A DNA stretch of 64,000 bases from Geobacter sp. OR-1 (lineage in GTDB: Bacteria > Desulfobacterota > Desulfuromonadia > Geobacterales > DSM-12255), in assembly GCF_000813145.1 (NCBI RefSeq), contig NZ_BAZF01000003.1, positions 1-64,000 of the forward strand. Reading direction: 5' to 3'. Every line of letters starts with the position of its first letter. Positions within the stretch are counted from its first letter, which is position 1. The notes beneath the pieces are model-generated. The model saw only the letters and a list, made by a program, of their open reading frames with translations. It was not told the DNA's origin and made no database searches. Below are positions 56,750 through 64,000 of this stretch, one piece after another. The position numbers and the translations under genes are program-made.

Positions 56750-57664
56750 ATGAATACCAAAACGAAAACATGGATTGCTGCTATTGCAGGGCTTGCCATG
56801 GTATCCCTGCATGGACTGGCTTTCGCCGCCGGTGCGCCCGCTGCCCCTGCAGCGAAGGCTCAGGCCGCTGCACCGGCAAAGGCTGCCCCGGCAGCTGCGA
56901 AACCGGCCCAGGGACCCAAGCTGCTGAACGAAGACTGCGCAAAATGCCATGCCAAGGCGCCTGCGGATATCGCGGCAAACGGCGGCAAGCACAAGAGCGC
57001 GATCGGTTGCCAGGACTGCCACGCCGGCCATCCGCCGACAGTGCGGAAGATCATCCCGCTCTGCAGCCAGTGTCATGAAGGCAAGCCGCACTACAAGCTG
57101 GCCGGATGCAACACCTGTCACAGCAACCCGCATACCCCGCTCAACATCAAGATGGGGCGCAATATCACCGATCCTTGCCTTACCTGCCACACCCAGCAGA
57201 TAGTAAAGCTCAGGGAGAACAAGAGCAAGCACACCGCGCTTGCCTGCACCTTCTGCCACGATACCCACGGTAAGATCCCCGAGTGCGTCCTGTGTCACAA
57301 GCCGCATTCCAAGGAGATGACCCAGGCCGATTGCAAAAAGTGCCACCAGGCCCATATGCCCAAGGCAGTTGCTTACGGCAATCAGACTCCGTCCAAGGAC
57401 TGCGCCGCATGCCACAAGGCTGCATACAACCTGCTCACCGCCAGCGCCTTCAAACATAAGAACCTGAGCTGCGTTGCCTGTCACCAGGCCAAGCACAAGA
57501 TGATCCCGCAGTGCCAGAGCTGCCACGGCACTCCGCACCCGGCTTCGATGCTTGCCAAGTTCCCGAAATGCGGTTACTGCCACAGCATCGCTCACGACCT
57601 GAACAGCTTCAAGGCTCAGCCCGCACCGGCTGCACCTGCTCCGGCCGCCAAGAAAAGGAAATAG
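56750..57664 (+). CDS. Periplasmic dodecaheme c-type cytochrome
   Basis: A 304-residue exported cytochrome. A signal peptide ending LHGLAFAAG is followed by an Ala/Pro/Lys-rich linker (about 27-55), then twelve CXXCH haem sites, namely CAKCH, CQDCH, CSQCH, CNTCH, CLTCH, CTFCH, CVLCH, CKKCH, CAACH, CVACH, CQSCH and CGYCH. Spare histidines between them probably supply the distal ligands. A similar Ala/Pro/Lys tail closes the protein. The spacing suggests three to four triheme modules in a row, a periplasmic electron wire. AGGAGGG precedes ATG. Monocistronic, with a strong terminator downstream. Confidence 0.93.
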   Translation: MNTKTKTWIAAIAGLAMVSLHGLAFAAGAPAAPAAKAQAAAPAKAAPAAAKPAQGPKLLNEDCAKCHAKAPADIAANGGKHKSAIGCQDCHAGHPPTVRKIIPLCSQCHEGKPHYKLAGCNTCHSNPHTPLNIKMGRNITDPCLTCHTQQIVKLRENKSKHTALACTFCHDTHGKIPECVLCHKPHSKEMTQADCKKCHQAHMPKAVAYGNQTPSKDCAACHKAAYNLLTASAFKHKNLSCVACHQAKHKMIPQCQSCHGTPHPASMLAKFPKCGYCHSIAHDLNSFKAQPAPAAPAPAAKKRK

Positions 57665-57685
57665 GGCACGCAGTTTAGTGAAATG

Positions 57686-57718
57686 AAAAGGGCCGCGACT
57701 CGATGTCGCGGCCCTTTT
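57686..57718. terminator. Bidirectional terminator after the cytochrome gene
   Basis: A 14-bp perfect stem, AAAAGGGCCGCGAC with GTCGCGGCCCTTTT, loop TCGAT, followed by a T-run. Ends the cytochrome gene and the convergent DUF3187 gene. Confidence 0.93.
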
Positions 57719-57738
57719 TTTGTCCGGAAGGTCGCTGC

Positions 57739-58752
57739 TCAGAACGGCCGGCGTAACGCCAGATGGAGGGTGACATCAGGAGCGGTGTTGACCGCGATGT
57801 CCTCGGAAACGGCGATATCCAGCAGCAGGCTGCCGGGAAGGCGCAGGGTGCCGCCGCTGTGTAGCTGCAGGGAGTTTGCCGACAGCTCTTTGAGGTCGCT
57901 ACCCTGGTAAAACGGGGTATGACCGGAAAATTGCATGATAAAGGCAATCCAGTTAGTCGGAGCCCATCCGGCACCGAGGGTGCCGAAGGCTGCGAGGGAG
58001 CGTTGCTGATCAGGGAGTACGTTCCCTCTGGTCATGGCCATGCCCCCTGCTGAACCGAACAGGGTCAGATGTCCGATCGGTATTTGGTAGTCATCGCTCA
58101 GGTCCAGCCAGAGAGCGGTATCCACGCTGCCGCTGCCGCGCAGCCTGTGGCTGTCGCCGGTGGGAAGCTTCAGGCTGCCGCGCAGGGCAACGGCCCCGGA
58201 ACCCGAAGCACCGCTTTTATACAGTTGATACCCCCCGTTAATCCTGATGTCTCCGATCCCGAACCCGGAATCGTCCAGTCGCAACCGTTCCGTGCCGTTG
58301 TCGGCGTAGCTGTACAGCAGCCGGTTGCGGGGGGCTTCTTTCCTCCCTCCTTGCGGGAGTCCGAAGAAGTCATGCCACCCTTCGATGAAGCTGTCGAAAA
58401 TCCCGCCGCCGTGCCCCACAAAAGGGAGTTCAAGACCGGCTTCGGCGCGAGTTCCAAGGCCGTAGCGGCAGGCCAGTGTCACTCGATACGCCTCGCCGTC
58501 AAGGATGAGTCTCTCGTGAGACGTCTCCTCTGCGGCATAATTGCTGGCAACGTCGAAAAAAAGGCCGGCCTCGCCCCTGCCTGGTCCCTTGATCAGTGCC
58601 GCCCCGGGCTCAGGAAGGCCGAAGATCTGCACCAGCGGGCTTCGGTCGGCAGTATGCAAAGGGGTGACGGGGAGAGGATCGGCAGCGGCTGACGGTTCTG
58701 ATCCTGACAGTAATGACAACAGCAGGGCGGATACACAGAATAGATATCTCAT
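57739..58752 (-). CDS. DUF3187 family outer-membrane-like protein
   Basis: A 337-residue exported protein with a signal peptide (LLLSLLSGSEPSAA) and an otherwise beta-rich sequence. Aromatic residues recur at alternating positions (GEAGLFFDVASNYA, GIGDIRINGGYQLY), typical of an outer-membrane barrel. The DUF3187 family has no known function. The final Phe (LRRPF) resembles the C-terminal signal recognised by the Bam complex. Found in several Geobacter-type genomes. Confidence 0.8.
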   Translation of the reverse strand: MRYLFCVSALLLSLLSGSEPSAAADPLPVTPLHTADRSPLVQIFGLPEPGAALIKGPGRGEAGLFFDVASNYAAEETSHERLILDGEAYRVTLACRYGLGTRAEAGLELPFVGHGGGIFDSFIEGWHDFFGLPQGGRKEAPRNRLLYSYADNGTERLRLDDSGFGIGDIRINGGYQLYKSGASGSGAVALRGSLKLPTGDSHRLRGSGSVDTALWLDLSDDYQIPIGHLTLFGSAGGMAMTRGNVLPDQQRSLAAFGTLGAGWAPTNWIAFIMQFSGHTPFYQGSDLKELSANSLQLHSGGTLRLPGSLLLDIAVSEDIAVNTAPDVTLHLALRRPF

Positions 58753-58885
58753 GGGGGTAATTGTAGCCGAATTCGAGATCCGGGCAACCGGAGAAGCGGT
58801 TTGATTCTACTTGAAATCAGCAACCAATCTGCGATAATGAGCCGCTTTAAAAGGCTTTGTCATCTGATCGCACTATGAGGGTTTT

Positions 58886-61324
58886 ATGAAGATGTACCAG
58901 GGTAGGCAACAGATGGAGCATAAAGTGTCGCGCCGGCAGAAGGGCGACACCTTCAAGACTTTGGCCATTGGGGTTGCAGGGGTCGCGATTATCTTGCTGC
59001 TCGGTTTTACCGGGTGGTTCTACTATATGCTGGCAAAGCTGCCCAAGGTCGATCGGCTTGCGGACTACAAGCCGCCGATCGTGACCCAGGTGCTTGGTGA
59101 TGACGGCAGCCTGGTCGGCGAATTCTTCCTGGAGCGCAGGACCGTGGTGCCGGTCGACAAGATCCCCCGGAAGCTGATTCAGGCATTTGTTGCCGCAGAG
59201 GACTCAAACTTCTTCCAGCACAAGGGAATCGACTATTTCGGCATTGTCCGGGCTGCGGTAAAGAATGTCATTTCGATGCGGAAAAAAGAGGGGGCATCCA
59301 CAATTACCCAGCAGGTGGCCAAGTCGATGCTGCTGACGCCGGAAAAGAGTTATTCCCGGAAGATCAAGGAAGCCATCCTGGCGAGCAGGATGGAAAAGAA
59401 GCTTTCAAAGGACGAGATACTGTATATCTATCTCAACCAGATTTATCTCGGCGCCGGCGCCTACGGCGTGCAGCTGGCTGCAGAGACCTATTTCGGCAAA
59501 GGTGTGGACCAGTTGAACCTGGCCGAGATCGCCATGCTGGCCGGGCTCCCCAAGGCGCCCAATTCCTATTCGCCGATAAAGCATATGGACAAGGCCAAGG
59601 AGCGCCAGCACTACGTCCTGGAGCGGATGGTCAAGGAGGGTTACATAACCGAGGCCGAAGCCGTGCACGCCAGGGAGACCGCCATTGCCATCAAGCCGCT
59701 GAAGAAGGTCAACAGCGAGCAGTCCGCCTATTTCCTGGAGCAGATCCGGATCCAGCTGGAGGCAAAATACGGGGAAGAACGGCTTTACAAGGAAGGTCTC
59801 AAGATTTACACGACCATGAATGCCGAGATGCAGAAAGGGGCATACGAAGCAGTCCTGCACGGCCTGAAAGAGGTCGATAAGCGCCAGGGATTCCGCGGGC
59901 CGCTGAAGTATCTTGCGGAAAGCGAGGTCGATCCGTTCTGCAGGCAGGTGGAGGACGGGATAGAAGGCGCCTCCCTCCGGCTGGGGAGCACCTATCAGGG
60001 GGTAGTAGCCAAGATCGATGCGGTGCGAGGCGACATCACCGTAAGGGTCGGCGAGCGAACCGGAATCCTGTCGCGCAAGAACATGGGGTGGGCCGGAAAA
60101 GTCGCCATGGCCGACAGCTTCGGGAAGCCGGATGAAAAAGGGAAGGGGCTGGCACTGGGAGCAGTCATCGAGGTGAGCGTGCTGGTTTCAGATGTCAACA
60201 AGACCGGGGCTGTCCTGGCCCTTGACCAGACCCCTCTGGCCCAGGCTGCGATCGTGGCCATCGATCCAAGAACCGGCGGGGTAAAGGCGCTTGTCGGCGG
60301 GTATGATTTTAAAAAGAGCCAGTTTAACCGGGCGGTTCAGGCCAAGCGCAACCCCGGGTCGGCCTTTAAGCCGATCATATATTCGGCTGCCCTGGAGAAG
60401 GGGTTGACCGCGGCCACCATTTTCGACGATTCGCCGGTCGAGTACGAAAGCGGCAAGGAAAAGGCCTGGAAGCCGAAGAATTACGACAACATTTATCGAG
60501 GCAGTGTGACCATGCGCGAGGCGTTGACCAACTCCATCAACGTCGTGAGCGTGAAGATCCTGGAACAGATCGGCGTCAACACCGCCATCGAGACCGCGAA
60601 AAAACTGGGGATAACCTCCCCGCTTGATGCGAACCTGACCCTTGCCCTCGGCTCATCGAGCATTACGCCGCTGGAGCTCACGACAGCCTATGCTACCATT
60701 GCCTCCGGCGGTTATCGGCCGACCCCCTACTATGTCACAAAAGTTACCGATTCCGAAGGCAGGGTGCTGGAGGAGGTGCAAACGCCCCGCATTCCTGTTT
60801 TCGGCGCTGCCACATCGGCAGTCAATCTGACGATTCCCTCCACAGGTCTTGTGACCACGGCGCCTGCCGCCAATCCGCTTGATCCGGTACCGGTTATGTC
60901 CCCGGAAACGGCCTATGTCATGACAAATTTGATGGAAAGCGTTGTCTCCAGCGGTACCGGCCAGAGGGCGAGGGCTCTGGGACGTCCCGTTGCCGGCAAG
61001 ACCGGCACAACCAACGATATGAAGGACGCCTGGTTTATCGGGTTTGTCCCGCAGCTGGTGGCAGGCGTCTGGGTTGGATACGATCAGGAAAAATCGCTCG
61101 GGGCCGGGGGGTCGGGGGGCCAGGCAGCTGCCCCGATCTGGACGGAATTCATGCAAAAGGCCCTTAGCGGGGTGCCGGTCGAGGATTTCAAGGTCCCGCC
61201 CAATGTCACGTTTGCCCTGATCGACCCGCGAACCGGCCGTATCGCCCGGGAGGGGAGCGAGGGTTCGGTCACGGAATGTTTCGTATCCGGGACCGAACCT
61301 TCTTCAACCGACTCTGATAATTGA
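58886..61324 (+). CDS. mrcA: Penicillin-binding protein 1A (bifunctional)
   Basis: An 812-residue class A PBP. A membrane anchor (IGVAGVAIILLLGFTGWFYY) is followed by a glycosyltransferase domain with EDSNFFQHKGID, STITQQVAKSMLL and KRKIKE-type SRKIKEAILASRMEKKL, and an OB-like insertion. The transpeptidase domain has active-site Ser in GSAFKPII, the SxN motif in NSINVV and KTGTTND. It polymerises and crosslinks peptidoglycan. ATG 58886 follows GAGGG. Confidence 0.95.
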   Translation: MKMYQGRQQMEHKVSRRQKGDTFKTLAIGVAGVAIILLLGFTGWFYYMLAKLPKVDRLADYKPPIVTQVLGDDGSLVGEFFLERRTVVPVDKIPRKLIQAFVAAEDSNFFQHKGIDYFGIVRAAVKNVISMRKKEGASTITQQVAKSMLLTPEKSYSRKIKEAILASRMEKKLSKDEILYIYLNQIYLGAGAYGVQLAAETYFGKGVDQLNLAEIAMLAGLPKAPNSYSPIKHMDKAKERQHYVLERMVKEGYITEAEAVHARETAIAIKPLKKVNSEQSAYFLEQIRIQLEAKYGEERLYKEGLKIYTTMNAEMQKGAYEAVLHGLKEVDKRQGFRGPLKYLAESEVDPFCRQVEDGIEGASLRLGSTYQGVVAKIDAVRGDITVRVGERTGILSRKNMGWAGKVAMADSFGKPDEKGKGLALGAVIEVSVLVSDVNKTGAVLALDQTPLAQAAIVAIDPRTGGVKALVGGYDFKKSQFNRAVQAKRNPGSAFKPIIYSAALEKGLTAATIFDDSPVEYESGKEKAWKPKNYDNIYRGSVTMREALTNSINVVSVKILEQIGVNTAIETAKKLGITSPLDANLTLALGSSSITPLELTTAYATIASGGYRPTPYYVTKVTDSEGRVLEEVQTPRIPVFGAATSAVNLTIPSTGLVTTAPAANPLDPVPVMSPETAYVMTNLMESVVSSGTGQRARALGRPVAGKTGTTNDMKDAWFIGFVPQLVAGVWVGYDQEKSLGAGGSGGQAAAPIWTEFMQKALSGVPVEDFKVPPNVTFALIDPRTGRIAREGSEGSVTECFVSGTEPSSTDSDN

Positions 61325-61663
61325 CTGGGAAGCAGGCGGGGTAAAGCATAGGTGCAGTGCGAGGTTGCACAGTGCCGGTGGTGCGTTTTTCGTAACTTGT
61401 TACCTCTTGTTAATGTCTGGCCAGGAGGTAAACTCTTGTATTTTCAATGTGATATGAGTTGTGGGCTCGTATTGCTGCGGTACTGGTGAGATAGGAGGCA
61501 CATTAGTTCTTGATCCCCCATGTAGTGAAGATGTACAGGGACAGCACTGCGGCAAACCGCATGGGTCAAGCGCTGCCAAAAAAAAACTTTACATACCCCC
61601 TTGCATTAGGGAAATTTCGGTCTATAGTAGTCGCAACATCAACTTTAGCAAGGAGGGTTAATC
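61325..61663. other. mrcA-hup intergenic region
   Basis: A 339-base region containing a 7-bp inverted repeat TTACCTC/GAGGTAA (61400-61431) and the hup promoter. A short open frame at 61461-61661 overlaps the promoter and is not credible. I saw no RNA gene. Confidence 0.4.
61601..61628 (+). promoter_or_regulatory. Promoter of hup
   Basis: TTGCAT, a 16-base spacer, and TATAGT, 36 bases before the HU start codon. Confidence 0.6.
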
Positions 61664-61948
61664 ATGACTAAAGCAGAACTCGTTGAGGCAGTAGCAAAGT
61701 CCGCTGGTTTGACTAAGGCAGCAGCCGAGAAGGCAGTTGGCGCATTCATTAGCTCCGTAAGCGCCGCTCTCAAGAAAGGTGACAGGGTTACTCTTGTAGG
61801 CTTTGGCAGCTTCGAAGTTTCCACCCGCAAGGCCCGCACCGGCCGCAATCCGCAGACCGGCAAGGAAATCAAGATCGCCGCAGCCAAAGTGCCCAAGTTC
61901 CGTCCGGGCAAGGCTCTCAAGGATGCAGTTGCCTCCAAGAAGAAGTAA
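61664..61948 (+). CDS. hup: HU-type DNA-binding protein
   Basis: A 94-residue nucleoid protein: [20 protein letters not shown], dimerisation helices, then the DNA-bending arm [20 protein letters not shown] and [14 protein letters not shown]. Binds and bends DNA nonspecifically. GGAGGG precedes the ATG and a strong terminator follows, consistent with high, monocistronic expression. Confidence 0.95.
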   Translation: MTKAELVEAVAKSAGLTKAAAEKAVGAFISSVSAALKKGDRVTLVGFGSFEVSTRKARTGRNPQTGKEIKIAAAKVPKFRPGKALKDAVASKKK

Positions 61949-61991
61949 CAATCTGTTACCTTCCAGTTGACGGCATTAAATATAAAAAATC

Positions 61992-62018
61992 ACCCCGCAA
62001 CAGGCGGGGTTTTTTTTG
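61992..62018 (+). terminator. hup terminator
   Basis: ACCCCGC - AACAG - GCGGGGT followed by an uninterrupted T-run, 43 bases after the hup stop. Confidence 0.92.
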
Positions 62019-62038
62019 ATGAATTCCACGGGGTTTAG

Positions 62039-62434
62039 ATGAGTGCCGAAATCAGGATTTACTATGAGGATACCGACGCGGGCGGGGTTGTCTATCACGC
62101 CAACTACCTGGGGTATCTGGAACGGGGGCGCACCGAGTTTCTGCGGGACCGGGGCGTATCGGTACGGGAACTGGCCGATGCCGGCTGCATATTCCCGGTG
62201 GTGAGGATTGAAATCGATTATCGCGCCCCGGCAGTTCTTGACGACCTGTTGCGGGTAGAGACAGAAGTGGTCCGGGCCGGGAAGAGCTCATTCACCTTGC
62301 GGCAGCGGATTGTCAAAATCGCGGACAGTAAAGTTCTGGTCGAGGCGTCGGTTACCCTGGCGTGCGTCCGTCCCGGAATGAAAGCCAGGAGGCTGCCGCT
62401 AGAGCTGTTAAACGCCATTGACAGCGGCAGTTGA
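62039..62434 (+). CDS. ybgC: YbgC-like acyl-CoA thioesterase
   Basis: A 131-residue hotdog-fold thioesterase. The active-site motif is YYEDTDAGGVVYHANYLGYLER, with catalytic Asp and His. Members hydrolyse acyl-CoA or acyl-ACP and are often encoded with tol-pal genes, which are absent here. It directly follows the hup terminator and precedes a glycosyltransferase. Symbol given from the motif only. Confidence 0.85.
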   Translation: MSAEIRIYYEDTDAGGVVYHANYLGYLERGRTEFLRDRGVSVRELADAGCIFPVVRIEIDYRAPAVLDDLLRVETEVVRAGKSSFTLRQRIVKIADSKVLVEASVTLACVRPGMKARRLPLELLNAIDSGS

Positions 62435-62439
62435 AAAGT

Positions 62440-63447
62440 ATGCGGCTACCTGCAATCTCCATACTGATGCCGGTGAGGAACGAGGCCAGGTACGTCCGCG
62501 CTGCCCTGGCGTCCCTGTATGCCCAGACCTGTGGTGATTGGGAACTGGTGGTCGTCGATGACGGCTCTTCCGATGCAACCCCGGAGATCCTTGCCGAGGC
62601 CAGCCATAGCGACAGCCGCATCCGGGTATTGACAAATCCGGGGAAAGGGCTCGTAGAGGCCCTTAATTTAGGGCTCACCAACTGTCGCGGTAAACTGGTT
62701 GCCCGCATGGACGGGGACGATGTCAGTCATCCGTGCCGGCTTGACCGGCAACAGCGGTTTCTGACGGAAAACCCGGATGTGGGGCTGGTTGCCTGCTCGT
62801 TCCGGCATTTTCCCCGCCAACACCTGAAGGTCGGGATGCTCGCCTACGAAGAGTGGCAGAACCGGCTCCTGACCCATGAACAGGTCATGGCTGACCTGTT
62901 TGTCGAATCGCCGTTTGTGCACCCAGGCGTGATGGCCCGGAAAAGTGTGCTGGAATCGGCCGGGGGGTATCGCGATCCGGGGTGGGCCGAGGATTACGAT
63001 CTCTGGCTGCGGCTCGCTGCGGATGGTTGCCGGTTTGCGCGGCTTGCTGAGGTCCTGTTCTTCTGGCGCGACCGGCCCGAGCGCTCCACCCGGACCATGG
63101 CCGAATACACGGCTGAGGCGTTCCGGCGGTGCAAGGCGCATCATCTCAAAAACGGCTACCTGGACGGACACAAGGCCGTAACCCTTATCGGCGCCGGGAT
63201 CGAAGGGCGGGCCTGGCGCAAGGCGCTGGCAGAGCAGGGGATCGCAGTCAGCAGGTGGGTGGATCTTGACCCGCGCAAGGTGGGGAAGGTTCTGCACGGC
63301 GCGCCGGTAGTGGCTGAGCATAGCGTTACGCCGGGAAGCGGCCCGATGCTGGTGACGATCGGCACCCGCGGGGCGCGCGGGGAGATAAGGAAATGGGCTG
63401 CAGGGCGTGGTCTGGCTGAGGGAGTGGATTTCGTCTGCGTTACTTAG
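62440..63447 (+). CDS. Glycosyltransferase family 2 with C-terminal nucleotide-binding-like domain
   Basis: About 335 residues. The GT-A domain has ISILMPVRNEARYVRAALAS, ELVVVDDGSSDATPEI, the DxD-like ARMDGDD metal motif and later WAEDYDLWLR. After about residue 245 a second segment begins (KAVTLIGAGIEGRAWRKAL, VSRWVDLDPRKVGK). It resembles a Rossmann-type nucleotide-binding domain similar to the PglD-like or sugar-modifying kind. ATG 62440 is used. TTG 62431 overlapping the ybgC stop is also possible. It converges with lspA by 8 bases. Confidence 0.8.
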   Translation: MRLPAISILMPVRNEARYVRAALASLYAQTCGDWELVVVDDGSSDATPEILAEASHSDSRIRVLTNPGKGLVEALNLGLTNCRGKLVARMDGDDVSHPCRLDRQQRFLTENPDVGLVACSFRHFPRQHLKVGMLAYEEWQNRLLTHEQVMADLFVESPFVHPGVMARKSVLESAGGYRDPGWAEDYDLWLRLAADGCRFARLAEVLFFWRDRPERSTRTMAEYTAEAFRRCKAHHLKNGYLDGHKAVTLIGAGIEGRAWRKALAEQGIAVSRWVDLDPRKVGKVLHGAPVVAEHSVTPGSGPMLVTIGTRGARGEIRKWAAGRGLAEGVDFVCVT

Positions 63448-63946
63448 AGGAGAGCGCCTTTTTCTGACGGCTCTCCTCACGGAGCATGTCGACGGCCAGC
63501 AGGAAAACGCCGATGCAGATGGCCGAGTCTGCTATGTTGAAGGCCGGCCAGTGGTAGGTCTTCCAGTATACATCCAGGAAGTCGATCACCTCGCCGAGCC
63601 GCACCCGGTCGATCAGGTTCCCCACCGCGCCGGAAAGGATCAGGGCCAGGGATACCTGGGCGAGTTTCTGGTCCGGCCGCAGCTTGCGATAGGCAAACAG
63701 GATCACGAAAACCGCCACCACGGAGACAAAGATAAAGAACGGGATCCGGAAGCTGGTGTTGGCGAGAAACCCGAACGCCGCGCCTTTGTTGCGCACGTAC
63801 GTGATGCTGAACAGGTCGCGCAGTACCGGAAAGGACTGGTGGATGTCCATGACCCGGTCGATATAGGCCTTGGTCGCCTGGTCAATAATCAGCGAGACCA
63901 GCGACACCAGGAGCAGGATCAGGTAATTCGGTCTGTTCCCGGACAT
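63440..63946 (-). CDS. lspA: Lipoprotein signal peptidase
   Basis: A 168-residue type II signal peptidase with four membrane helices (YLILLLVSLVSLIIDQATKA first). The catalytic aspartates are in GAVGNLIDRVRLG and FNIADSAICIG. It removes signal peptides of lipoproteins such as those encoded elsewhere in the window. It starts 1 base after the ileS stop (ATG 63946), as in the common ileS-lspA pair. Confidence 0.95.
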   Translation of the reverse strand: MSGNRPNYLILLLVSLVSLIIDQATKAYIDRVMDIHQSFPVLRDLFSITYVRNKGAAFGFLANTSFRIPFFIFVSVVAVFVILFAYRKLRPDQKLAQVSLALILSGAVGNLIDRVRLGEVIDFLDVYWKTYHWPAFNIADSAICIGVFLLAVDMLREESRQKKALSSK

Positions 63947-63947
63947 C

Positions 63948-64000
63948 TTATTTGACCGCCTTGAGGCATTTTGGGCAGATGGTCGGGTGGTCGGCGTCGG
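63948..64000 (-). CDS. ileS: Isoleucyl-tRNA synthetase, C-terminal end (partial)
   Basis: Only the last codons are visible: a DADHPTICPKCLKAVK end with the CPKC half of a zinc-binding site typical of IleRS C-termini. The gene continues past the right edge. Identity rests on this motif and on being directly upstream of lspA. Confidence 0.7.
   Translation of the reverse strand, partial: DADHPTICPKCLKAVK

Noticed and set aside
61530-61580. Cyclic-di-GMP (GEMM) riboswitch-like string upstream of hup
   Set aside because: A few bases resemble the GEMM core, but the GACGCAAAGCC and tetraloop-receptor parts do not match.
61461-61661. 66-codon frame before hup
   Set aside because: It covers the hup promoter and Shine-Dalgarno and has no family match.

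Overview
The window looks like a piece of chromosome from a Geobacter-type bacterium (Geobacterales, Desulfuromonadota). Supporting signs are a periplasmic twelve-heme c-type cytochrome, a flavin/iron-sulfur oxidoreductase module of the FlxABC kind, a radical-SAM protein of the alternative-heme-pathway type next to hemE, multi-domain sensor kinases, and FecR/DUF6600 and DUF3187 envelope proteins. Base composition is fairly GC-rich throughout. The AT-rich exceptions are the origin region and a small accessory stretch around 23.7-25.7 kb. I saw no rRNA, tRNA, CRISPR array, transposase or prophage.

Layout. 0-3.3 kb: a three-gene iron-sulfur/flavin redox operon in which every leader is filled by a copy of the same ~110-120 bp repeat. 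3.4-9.5 kb: an orphan response regulator, a leftward nadA / gamma-carbonic-anhydrase / msrA operon, a phosphohexomutase, an unusual J-domain plus leucine-rich-repeat protein, and tpx. 9.8-12.1 kb: hemE and an AhbD/NirJ-like radical-SAM gene, separated by a 120-nt palindromic element. 12.1-23.4 kb: a long leftward run gyrA, HEAT-repeat protein, gpsA and three histidine kinases, tightly packed. 23.7-28 kb: an accessory stretch with an orphan BrnA-like antitoxin, a small membrane protein, an SRPBCC protein, a methyltransferase, a PNPOx-fold protein and an AraC regulator, with a duplicated terminator. 28.2-31.6 kb: a giant lipoprotein.

32-45 kb is the replication-origin neighbourhood. Leftward genes are dnaA, dnaN, recF and gyrB. 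Rightward genes are rpmH, rnpA, yidD, yidC, mnmE, mnmG and rsmG. An AT-rich oriC candidate lies between dnaA and rpmH. Two perfect parS sites (matching TGTTNCACGTGAAACA) flank the region, one inside the end of recF and one between mnmE and mnmG. parA and parB, which commonly follow rsmG, are not in the window, and jag is absent between yidC and mnmE. dnaA is split by a single surplus base in a homopolymer.

45-64 kb: slyX/MFS, uvrA, an ABC exporter, an EamA transporter, a glycine-zipper lipoprotein with a frameshifted FecR/DUF6600 gene, queF, a royal-jelly-like lipoprotein, the dodecaheme cytochrome, a DUF3187 protein, penicillin-binding protein 1A, HU, a YbgC thioesterase, a glycosyltransferase with an extra nucleotide-binding-like domain, lspA and the 3' tip of ileS.

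No clear-cut new defence or biosynthetic system is visible. The strongest leads are the dnaA frameshift, the parS pair without parAB, the repeat that occupies every leader of the redox operon, the J-domain/LRR protein, the duplicated terminator and the giant NHL/M23-like lipoprotein.
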